Under the pieces are notes generated by a model that was given only the letters and a program-made list of their open reading frames with translations, did no database searches and had not been told where the DNA came from. Shown piece after piece: positions 7,668 through 13,783 of a DNA stretch of 33,181 nt; the stretch's first letter is position 1; each line of letters begins with the position of its first letter. The translations under genes and the position numbers were made by a program. The stretch is taken from positions 1-33,181 of the forward strand of contig JAQBGW010000142.1 of assembly GCA_032128415.1 (NCBI GenBank), read 5' to 3'. The stretch is from Ga0077527 sp032128415 (GTDB lineage Bacteria > Pseudomonadota > Gammaproteobacteria > Burkholderiales > SG8-41).

Positions 7668-9344
7668 TCACTGCACTTCTTTGGGGAAATACTTGATCAC
7701 CGTGCGAATTGGATTCGGCGCGGCCTGACCCAGGCCGCAGATCGAAGCATCCGCCATCGCGCCCGACAACTCTTCGAGCAATTCTTGATTCCAGCGCGGC
7801 GCTTCCATCAACTGCTGCGCTTTCGCCGTGCCCACGCGGCAAGGCGTGCACTGGCCGCAGGATTCCTCAGCGAAAAACTTCATGATGTTGCGTGCGGCAG
7901 CACTGGCTTTGTCCTTGTCCGACAAAATGATGATTGCGGCCGAGCCGATGAAACAGTCATAAGGTTGCAGGGTGTCGAAATCCAGCGGTACGTCGCCCAG
8001 CGACGCCGGCAGAATGCCACCCGAAGCGCCGCCCGGCAGGTAGCCGTAGAACTGATGTCCTGGCAGCATGCCGCCGCAGTATTCGGCGATCAATTCTTTC
8101 ACGGTGATGCCTGCCGGTGCCAAATGCACACCCGCTTTCTTCACGCGGCCTGACACCGAAAACGAGCGCAGTCCCTTGCGGTCATGCCGACCGTGTCCGG
8201 CGAACCAGTCGGCGCCCTTTTCGAGGATGTCGCGCACCCAGTAGAGCGTCTCCATATTGTGTTCCAGCGTCGGATAACCAAACAGGCCGACCTGCGCCAC
8301 ATACGGCGGACGTAGCCGCGGCATGCCGCGCTTGCCTTCAATGGATTCGATCATCGCGGATTCTTCGCCGCAGATGTACGCGCCCGCGCCGCGGCGCAGG
8401 AATATCGGCGGCAGCGCGCACGGCGGATTTGCCTGCAGCGCCTTGATTTCTTTTTCGAGAATCGCCCGCACACCCGCATATTCGTCGCGCAGATAAATAT
8501 AAATTTCGGAAATCTGCACCGTCCATGCCGCAATCAGCATGCCTTCGAGAAAACGATGCGGATCGCGTTCGAGGTAATAACGATCCTTGAACGTGCCCGG
8601 TTCGCCCTCGTCGATGTTGACCGCCATCACCCGCGGACCTTTTTCACCACGCACGATGCGCCACTTGCGTCCCGACGGAAATCCCGCGCCGCCCAGCCCG
8701 CGCAGTCCGGAGTTTTCCATGGTTTTGATCAGGTCTTCAGCCTCGCGCTTGCCGGCCAGACACTGGGCAGCGATGTGGTAACCACCCTGCTTGCGGTACT
8801 CGGCATACGACACGTATTTGCCCACAGCGCACTGCGTCTTCTTTGCTGCCACCAGGGGTTTTATTTTTTCAACGGTGGCCTGCGCCACCGGATTCTGCCC
8901 GACCACCGCTACCGGCGCCTGCTCGCAGCGCCCGACACACGGCGCTGGTATGACGCGCACACCGTCGCCGAGCGCTTTTTTTAATCCCCGGATCAAGGCG
9001 CTCGCGCCGGACAGTTCGCAGGACAGCGAGTCGCACACGCGCACGGTCAATGCCGGAGGCGCTTGTTCGTTCTCTTTAACCACATCGAAGTGGTGATAGA
9101 AGGTCGCGACCTCATAGACCTCGGTCATCGCCAGCTTCATTTCGCGCGCCAGCGCAACAATATGCGCAGCGGAGATATGGCCGAATTTGTCTTGTATCTT
9201 GTGCAGGTGCTCGATGAGCAGGTCGCGGTGGCGCGGCGCGTCACCCAACAAGGTCTGCACCTGCGCGAGTGCGTCCGGCGTAACCACGCGCCCCTTGGAT
9301 TTTCCGCGCCTGCCTTCTGCTTTTCTGATCTTGCTGCGTTCCAA
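7668..9344 (-). CDS. Formate dehydrogenase diaphorase subunit, fused NuoE-like + NuoF-like (FdsG-FdsB fusion)
   Basis: This 558-residue protein passes electrons from the catalytic subunit to NAD. The N-terminal part (about 20-165) is a NuoE/FdsG thioredoxin-like domain with a [2Fe-2S] site at Cys104, Cys109, Cys136 and Cys140. The rest is a NuoF/FdsB domain with the FMN/NAD-binding glycine-rich loop GLRGLGGAGFPSG (213-225), CGEESAMIESIEG (325-337) and a [4Fe-4S] motif CGQCTPC (496-502) with Cys536. In the well-studied fds operons these are two separate proteins, so this is a natural fusion. The start is TTG (9342-9344), chosen because a strong GGAGGGGG lies just upstream and no ATG fits. A basic tail of about 20 residues precedes the NuoE fold. 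It is the first gene of the formate block. Confidence 0.94.
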   Translation of the reverse strand: MERSKIRKAEGRRGKSKGRVVTPDALAQVQTLLGDAPRHRDLLIEHLHKIQDKFGHISAAHIVALAREMKLAMTEVYEVATFYHHFDVVKENEQAPPALTVRVCDSLSCELSGASALIRGLKKALGDGVRVIPAPCVGRCEQAPVAVVGQNPVAQATVEKIKPLVAAKKTQCAVGKYVSYAEYRKQGGYHIAAQCLAGKREAEDLIKTMENSGLRGLGGAGFPSGRKWRIVRGEKGPRVMAVNIDEGEPGTFKDRYYLERDPHRFLEGMLIAAWTVQISEIYIYLRDEYAGVRAILEKEIKALQANPPCALPPIFLRRGAGAYICGEESAMIESIEGKRGMPRLRPPYVAQVGLFGYPTLEHNMETLYWVRDILEKGADWFAGHGRHDRKGLRSFSVSGRVKKAGVHLAPAGITVKELIAEYCGGMLPGHQFYGYLPGGASGGILPASLGDVPLDFDTLQPYDCFIGSAAIIILSDKDKASAAARNIMKFFAEESCGQCTPCRVGTAKAQQLMEAPRWNQELLEELSGAMADASICGLGQAAPNPIRTVIKYFPKEVQ

Positions 9345-9394
9345 CGTGCCCCCTCCATGCCCATCACCTACGAGCTTTCAGCGCTCCGGGTCAC

Positions 9395-9428
9395 AACGCC
9401 ACCGCGTCCATCGGGCGCGGCGTTTTTT
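9395..9428 (+). terminator. Hairpin with T-run reading on the plus strand, between sucD and the FDH genes
   Basis: AACGCC (9395-9400) pairs with GGCGTT (9419-9424), with a possible inner GCG/CGC pairing. On the plus strand it runs straight into TTTTTT (9423-9428). No plus-strand gene precedes it, so as an intrinsic terminator it would stop antisense transcripts. On the minus strand the stem lies about 60 bases past the sucD stop but lacks a T-run; it may still mark the 3' end of the sucCD message. Confidence 0.35.
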
Positions 9429-9485
9429 CGTAATGCCGTGGAGGGGTGCCGCTGTTGCTTGAATAGCGCTGGTTCTGATTTGTTC

Positions 9486-10370
9486 CTATTTCAATACGGA
9501 TTTCAGCAGCTTGCCCATCTCCGCTGGATTTTTCGTCGTCCTGATGCCGCACTCTTCCATGACCGCGAGTTTCTCTTCCGCAGTGCCCTTGCCGCCGGAG
9601 ATGATCGCGCCGGCATGGCCCATACGCTTGCCCGGAGGTGCGGTGACACCGGCAATAAAACCGACCACCGGTTTTTTCATGTTGGCTTTGATCCAGCGCG
9701 CGCATTCTTCTTCGTTCGAGCCGCCGATCTCGCCGACCATGATCACGGCCTCAGTTTGCGGATCGTCGTTGAACATTTTCATGATGTCGATGTGCTTCAA
9801 CCCATTCACCGGGTCACCGCCGATGCCGACGCAGGTGGACTGGCCGAGCCCGATTTCCATCAATTGCCCGACCGCCTCATAAGTCAGCGTGCCGGAGCGC
9901 GATACCACGCCGATCGGCCCCCGCTTGTGGATATGACCGGGCATGATGCCGATCTTGATTTCATCCGGCGTGATCACGCCGGGACAGTTCGGACCAACCA
10001 GCAGCGTCTTGCTGCGCTGCTGCTCCATTTTGTATTTGAGTCGAACCATGTCGCGCACCGGTATGCCCTCGGTGATGCAGATGACCAGTTCGAGTTCGGC
10101 ATCCACCGCCTCTTCAATGGCTGCGGCGGCATAGGGCGGCGGCACATAAATCACCGACACATTGGCGCCGGTTGCGGCCTTGGCTTCTCTTACGGAATTG
10201 AAAATCGGAATGCCCTCGTAGCTCTGTCCGCCTTTTTTGGGCGTCACGCCGCCGACGTAGCAATTTTTGCCGTTGGCGTATTCCTTGCCGGTCTTGGTGT
10301 GAAACTGGCCGGTTTTACCCGTGATGCCCTGGGTGATCACCCGGCTGTTCTTGTTGATCAGGATGCTCAT
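9486..10370 (-). CDS. sucD: Succinate--CoA ligase, alpha subunit
   Basis: The alpha subunit of succinyl-CoA synthetase interconverts succinyl-CoA and succinate with nucleotide triphosphate formation in the TCA cycle. It is 294 residues, the family's normal length. It begins MSILINKNSRVITQGITG, the CoA-binding Rossmann start, has the LVGPNCPGVI loop near residue 125, and has the phospho-histidine at His252 in GHAGAI. Its ATG overlaps the sucC stop as ATGA, so the two are translationally coupled. Oddly, the reading frame stays open far upstream, to about 10784, through the whole lysine-rich tail of sucC; this makes a SucC-SucD frameshift fusion possible in principle. The ATG at 10370 is clearly the normal start because it begins the conserved fold. 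Confidence 0.96.
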   Translation of the reverse strand: MSILINKNSRVITQGITGKTGQFHTKTGKEYANGKNCYVGGVTPKKGGQSYEGIPIFNSVREAKAATGANVSVIYVPPPYAAAAIEEAVDAELELVICITEGIPVRDMVRLKYKMEQQRSKTLLVGPNCPGVITPDEIKIGIMPGHIHKRGPIGVVSRSGTLTYEAVGQLMEIGLGQSTCVGIGGDPVNGLKHIDIMKMFNDDPQTEAVIMVGEIGGSNEEECARWIKANMKKPVVGFIAGVTAPPGKRMGHAGAIISGGKGTAEEKLAVMEECGIRTTKNPAEMGKLLKSVLK

Positions 10371-11755
10371 TTGGCCGCCCTCTTCGTGCGCTTCACTACC
10401 GTTTTGCGTTTGCGTGCCACCGCTTTTTTTACGCTCCGCGTTTTTTTTACGCTCCGCGTTTTTTTCATGGCTTTGCTTTTCGACTGCGCTTTGGTTTTGG
10501 GCCGGGCACTCGCTTTCTTTTTTACTGCCACGCGGGGCGACGCCTTCGGTTTGGCTTTTACCTTGGTCTTGGCGCCGGTTTTGGTTTTTGCCTTGCCCCT
10601 GGCCGCTGCCACCACTTTTTGCGCAGCATCCGCCATATTGTTTCCGGAAATAATCGGCAAACCCGACTCGGCGAGGATTTTCTTGCCCAGATTGACGTTG
10701 GTGCCTTCGAGGCGCACCACCAGCGGCACATTGAGACTGACCTGCCTGGCCGCAGCGACCACGCCTTCGGCAATCACATCGCATTTCATGATTCCGCCGA
10801 AAATATTGACCAGAATGGCTTTCAACTCCGGATTGCGCAGCATGATCTTGAAGGCTTCCGTGACTTTCTCTGCAGTGGCGCTGCCGCCGACGTCAAGAAA
10901 GTTGGCGGGGCTGCCGCCGTAGAGCTTGATGATATCCATCGACGCCATGGCCAGGCCCGCGCCGTTCACCAGACAGCCGATATTGCCGTCAAGCTGGATG
11001 TAATTGAGATCGTGCTTCGATGCCTCGACTTCCGCCGGATCTTCCTCATCCAGATCGCGCAGCGCGACGAGGTCAGGGTGGCGGAACAGTGCATTGCCGT
11101 CAAAATCGATTTTGGCGTCGAGCGCCACGACCTTGCCGGCGCCGGTGAGAATCAGCGGATTGATTTCGGCCAACGACGCATCGGTTTCGTCGAATGCCTT
11201 GTAGAGCGCCTGCAGCAGCGCTCGCGCCTGCGGCAGCGATGCGGCGGGAACGCCGATCTTGCGCGCCATGTCATCGGCATCAGCGTCAGTAAGGCCGCGC
11301 AGCGGATCAATCTCCACCTTGTGTATCTTCTCCGGCGTGTGCGCGGCAACCTCCTCAATATCCATGCCGCCTTCGCTGGACGCCATCAGCACCACGCGTT
11401 GCGATCCGCGATCGACCACCATGCCGACGTAGAGTTCTTTCTTGATGTCGGCGCCTTCCTCGATCAGCAGCCGCCGCACCTTCTGCCCACCCGGGCCGGT
11501 TTGATGGGTTTTCAACTGCATCCCGAGTATGCCGCTCGCGTAATTCTTTACTTCCGCTGCCGACTTGGCCACCTTCACGCCGCCGCCTTTGCCACGCCCG
11601 CCGGCGTGTATTTGCGCCTTGACCACCCATACGTTGCCGCCCAGTTGCGCCGCTGCCTTGACCGCTTCATCGACGCTGAAACAGGGGATACCGCGCGGCG
11701 TAGCGACACCGTATTTGCGCAACAGCTCTTTTGCCTGGTATTCGTGGATTTTCAT
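10367..11755 (-). CDS. sucC: Succinate--CoA ligase, beta subunit, with a 74-residue basic C-terminal tail
   Basis: The beta subunit of succinyl-CoA synthetase carries the ATP-grasp domain and the succinate site. Residues 1-388 match the full standard length: MKIHEYQAKELLRKYG start, KAQIHAGGRGKGGG (46-59), the metal-binding LAEINPL (195-201) and NGAGLAM (264-270). The match is to the TCA-cycle SucC of betaproteobacteria rather than to malate thiokinase. After VVAAARGK, where SucC normally ends, the frame runs on for 74 residues, of which 33 are Lys or Arg and none Asp or Glu, rich also in Ala, Thr, Val and Ser, like a histone H1 tail. A KKTRSV unit is repeated there. The extended end still overlaps sucD by ATGA, which argues that the tail is real. 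No clear ribosome-binding site precedes the ATG. Confidence 0.94.
   Translation of the reverse strand: MKIHEYQAKELLRKYGVATPRGIPCFSVDEAVKAAAQLGGNVWVVKAQIHAGGRGKGGGVKVAKSAAEVKNYASGILGMQLKTHQTGPGGQKVRRLLIEEGADIKKELYVGMVVDRGSQRVVLMASSEGGMDIEEVAAHTPEKIHKVEIDPLRGLTDADADDMARKIGVPAASLPQARALLQALYKAFDETDASLAEINPLILTGAGKVVALDAKIDFDGNALFRHPDLVALRDLDEEDPAEVEASKHDLNYIQLDGNIGCLVNGAGLAMASMDIIKLYGGSPANFLDVGGSATAEKVTEAFKIMLRNPELKAILVNIFGGIMKCDVIAEGVVAAARQVSLNVPLVVRLEGTNVNLGKKILAESGLPIISGNNMADAAQKVVAAARGKAKTKTGAKTKVKAKPKASPRVAVKKKASARPKTKAQSKSKAMKKTRSVKKTRSVKKAVARKRKTVVKRTKRAAK
10424..10465 (-). repeat. 18-bp tandem repeat with A-runs inside the sucC tail
   Basis: A repeat of period 18 (T-run plus ACGCTCCGCG on the plus strand) spans this stretch and encodes KKTRSV twice, then KK. 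On the coding strand it gives runs of seven or eight A. Two runs read GTA AAA AAA in the sucC frame, so each holds an A-AAA-AAA heptamer (10442-10448 and 10424-10430). It suggests recent slippage growth of the tail. Confidence 0.85.
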
Positions 11756-12236
11756 GGTTGGTCCGCGTGTTTATGCGCCGGTTGTTGAAAGCGCACCCGC
11801 GCTGCTTGCAGGGTGCCAAATCTATTACAGCGGCTTCGGCGGGAGCCTTGACCGCAGTCAATAAAGTCGTGATTGAGTGGAGTGCGTGCCCGGCGTATGC
11901 AACGTGCGTCACGCCTGGAAGGCACCGGACACGATCATTGCATTCAGACGCTGATCGACATCGCGGTCCGCCGCTCTGTTCGTATCCAAGTATAACAAGC
12001 ACTCCGCATATTCTGCTTGCGCAACATGCGTAATCACGCATTCGCATGCAGCCGTGCTCGCAGTGCCTGCTAGCAGCGATTATCTCCGGGCTCGGAGATA
12101 GCCAGTCGGTCAGCATGACTCCGGTGGGGCAGGTAGCTAATACCCAGGGTCGCTATATAAAAACCTTGTGTGCCTATGACTTATTTTGCCATTATGTTGC
12201 TTCGCAATAACATTGAACAAACCTGCAAAACAAGGC
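11756..12236. other. Long gene-free leader region upstream of sucC
   Basis: No convincing gene was found here; the short open frames lack ribosome-binding sites and family motifs. Visible structure: a hairpin TATCTCC-GGGCTC-GGAGATA at 12081-12100, a small palindrome TGCGT-AATC-ACGCA near 12030, and a TATACT (11989-11994, minus strand) without a good -35 partner. The stretch probably serves as the sucCD promoter and 5' untranslated region. It starts immediately after the T-run of the sRNA terminator. Confidence 0.5.
12191..12220 (-). promoter_or_regulatory. Candidate sucCD promoter
   Basis: On the minus strand TTGTTC (12215-12220) and CATAAT (12191-12196) are separated by 18 bases. Matches to the sigma-70 consensus are 4/6 and 5/6. 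It lies just past the terminator of the upstream small-RNA candidate and reads toward sucC. If used, the leader would be about 430 bases long, so a nearer promoter may exist. Confidence 0.3.
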
Positions 12237-12267
12237 AAAAAAAAGCGCAACCCCGGGGGGTTGCGCT
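12237..12267 (-). terminator. Intrinsic terminator of the sRNA candidate
   Basis: AGCGCAACC (12244-12252) pairs perfectly with GGTTGCGCT (12259-12267) around a 6-base GC loop. On the minus strand it is followed by eight T (12244 down to 12237). This is one of the best rho-independent terminators in the window and no protein gene ends before it. Confidence 0.85.
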
Positions 12268-12333
12268 GAAGTTCCACCAAAGGAGGAGGTTTTGGAGGAT
12301 ATGTGCCGATACCTGTAGAAGGCATCCAACACG
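12237..12333 (-). ncRNA. Candidate small regulatory RNA with a C/U-rich anti-Shine-Dalgarno loop
   Basis: No protein gene explains this stretch, yet it has the parts of a free-standing sRNA gene: promoter-like elements (12340-12367), about 97 transcribed bases, and a strong intrinsic terminator. In the middle, UCC-U-CCAAA (12299 down to 12291) pairs with UUUGG-U-GGA (12281 down to 12273), leaving a 9-base loop ACCUCCUCC (12290 down to 12282). This displays CCUCC motifs complementary to Shine-Dalgarno sequences, an architecture known from C-rich-loop sRNAs that block translation starts. The 5' part can form small stems such as AUCC-GUGUU-GGAU. It lies upstream of sucCD on the same strand. The start is set only by the predicted promoter. 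It could instead be an attenuated leader, but a gene begins only about 480 bases further on. Confidence 0.6.
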
Positions 12334-12339
12334 GATTTG

Positions 12340-12367
12340 ATTCTGCCATTTTTATGACCGAAGTCAA
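12340..12367 (-). promoter_or_regulatory. Promoter-like elements for the sRNA candidate
   Basis: On the minus strand TTGACT (12362-12367, 5/6 match to -35) and CAGAAT (12340-12345, 4/6 match to -10) are spaced by 16 bases. The predicted start is near 12333. Confidence 0.5.
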
Positions 12368-12429
12368 GTATTTTTGCTGCTTTGCAATATATATTTTGTG
12401 ACCCAACAATCAATATAATCTAATCCGAA

Positions 12430-12445
12430 TGTGACGTCGATCACG
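12430..12445. promoter_or_regulatory. CRP/Vfr-like binding site
   Basis: TGTGACGTCGATCACG matches the CRP consensus TGTGA-N6-TCACA in nine of ten fixed positions. It lies between the minus-strand sRNA promoter and the plus-strand CapA-like gene, about 104 bases upstream of the predicted sRNA start. A TATAAT on the plus strand (12414-12419) sits just before it, so binding could also block a plus-strand promoter. Confidence 0.4.
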
Positions 12446-12558
12446 CTTTGTGGCCCGCCATGGGGTACGGTGCCCACCTCTTGCGTGACGCACGGCGTTG
12501 GGCGATAACCGCGCTTGACCCACACAACCCCGGCGCCCCCCTGAGTGAGAACCTGCAC

Positions 12559-13602
12559 ATGAACAGCGCTCTGCTGATGTTTACCGGCGACATCAATCTG
12601 ATGAACGTCACCGATCCGGCGCTACCCTTTGCGCGCATCAGCGACACGCTGCACACAGCCGATGTGTTGTTCGGCAATCTCGAATGCTGTCTTTATCAAC
12701 CGGCGGATGCGGGATCGGTCATGGATGAGGGTTTTTATGCGGCGCCTGCTGCGGGGCAGGCCCTGAAACACGCCGGCTACAGCGTGCTCGGCAATGCCAA
12801 CAACGTCAATTACGGCGCCGCTGCCATCCGCTCATCGCTGCACGAACTCGATCTGCTCGGCATCCCCTGCACCGGTGCGGGTCTGGATCGTGCGCAGGCG
12901 CACGCGCCGGCAATCATCGAGCGCGGCGGCGTGCGCTACGGATTTCTGCAACGCACCTCCGTATACTGGCCGACAAATCACGAAGCCGGTGAACGCACGC
13001 CGGGCATCGCTGCGCTGCGCGGCCATACCGCCTACCAGTTGCCGCTGCACAAGACCCGCCCCGAAATCCCGCCAGCCAACCGGCCGGGCGTGCCGCCGAT
13101 TATCGTGACCTGGGCTGATGCGCAATATCTGGCAGAGTATGTTGCCGAGATCGCCGCACTACGCCGGAAAGTCGATGTGCTGGTCGCCTCACAACACTGG
13201 GGGCTGCATGAAGAAGTACTCGATTACATGTCTGAGATCGCTCACGCGGCGATAGACGCCGGTGCCGATATCGTCATCGGTCATGGCCCGCATTATTCGC
13301 TGCCGGTTGAAATCTACAAAGGCAAGCCGGTGTTTTACGGCTTGGGCGGTTTTTCGTTTCATACCGGACACGGCGGCCGCAAGCACGGCGATTGGCTGGG
13401 CATGCTCGCGCGCGTAACGCTTAACGGCCGTGATTGTGAAAGCGCATCATTTGAATTCGTGCGCCACAACGACCGCAACGAAACGGTGATCTGCGATCTG
13501 GCGCGTGAACAGGTTGCACTCAATGCGCTGCGGGAGCGCAGTGCAAAATTCAATACGGCGATCCGGATCGACGGCAACAGCGCCGTGTTGCACACCGCCT
13601 GA
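12559..13602 (+). CDS. CapA-family (PGA_cap, metallophosphatase-like) protein
   Basis: The 347-residue protein belongs to the CapA family, a calcineurin-like fold first named from poly-gamma-glutamate capsule synthesis. Motifs seen: FTGDINLM (8-15), FGNLECCL (38-45), SQHWGLHEE, GADIVIGHGPH and YGLGGFSFH, all in the expected order. One motif is odd: the usual ANNHxxDYG appears as ANNVNYG (residues 80-86), so a metal-binding His and Asp seem to be lost. The ATG at 12559 is chosen because the conserved fold starts right there; the frame is open upstream to 12448, but that stretch has no motif and no good ribosome-binding site. No signal peptide is visible, and no capB or capC neighbour, so a role in capsule formation is doubtful. 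It stands alone and converges with the next gene. Confidence 0.8.
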   Translation: MNSALLMFTGDINLMNVTDPALPFARISDTLHTADVLFGNLECCLYQPADAGSVMDEGFYAAPAAGQALKHAGYSVLGNANNVNYGAAAIRSSLHELDLLGIPCTGAGLDRAQAHAPAIIERGGVRYGFLQRTSVYWPTNHEAGERTPGIAALRGHTAYQLPLHKTRPEIPPANRPGVPPIIVTWADAQYLAEYVAEIAALRRKVDVLVASQHWGLHEEVLDYMSEIAHAAIDAGADIVIGHGPHYSLPVEIYKGKPVFYGLGGFSFHTGHGGRKHGDWLGMLARVTLNGRDCESASFEFVRHNDRNETVICDLAREQVALNALRERSAKFNTAIRIDGNSAVLHTA

Positions 13603-13646
13603 ACAGCAGCGAGAAACACTTGTTGATTTGTACAAAATACATGACA

Positions 13647-13703
13647 CCGTTCGGGCTGAGCTTGTCGAAGCCCACTGCCCTTCGACAAGCTCAGGGCGAA
13701 CGG
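13647..13703. repeat. Dispersed palindromic repeat (GAGCTTGTCGAAG type)
   Basis: Two arms, 13648-13670 (CGTTCG...TGAGCTTGTCGAAG) and 13681-13703 (its inverse, CTTCGACAAGCTCA...CGAACG), form a long imperfect inverted repeat. This is a widely seen intergenic repeat in GC-rich proteobacterial genomes. It lies between the converging CapA-like and enolase-superfamily genes, where it may act as a two-way terminator. No transposase is nearby. Confidence 0.8.
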
Positions 13704-13783
13704 GATTGGTTTATCGCCCATCATGGGAATCAAAATAACTAATTGATTTTATTGTATTTTATAGGCCGGCTTGATGGCCTGCC

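Noticed and set aside
9063..10922. A 619-residue plus-strand open frame across the start of the FDH gene, sucD and the end of sucC
   Set aside because: It is antisense to three clear genes; its low-complexity Phe/Leu-rich part is just the complement of the lysine-rich sucC tail.
9486..11755. sucCD as malate thiokinase (mtkAB) of the serine cycle, suggested by the nearby fhs and FDH
   Set aside because: The beta subunit resembles betaproteobacterial SucC along its core, and no other serine-cycle gene is in the window.
10619..11788. A 389-residue plus-strand open frame opposite sucC
   Set aside because: It is a shadow of the sucC codon pattern, with no ribosome-binding site or family motif.
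12137..12413. Two short minus-strand open frames (90 and 73 residues) over the sRNA candidate
   Set aside because: They run through a strong intrinsic terminator, lack ribosome-binding sites and show no protein-like composition; the RNA reading explains the region better.
12448..12558. A longer N-terminus for the CapA-like protein
   Set aside because: The added 37 residues have no motif or ribosome-binding site and overlap the upstream regulatory region; the fold starts at 12559.
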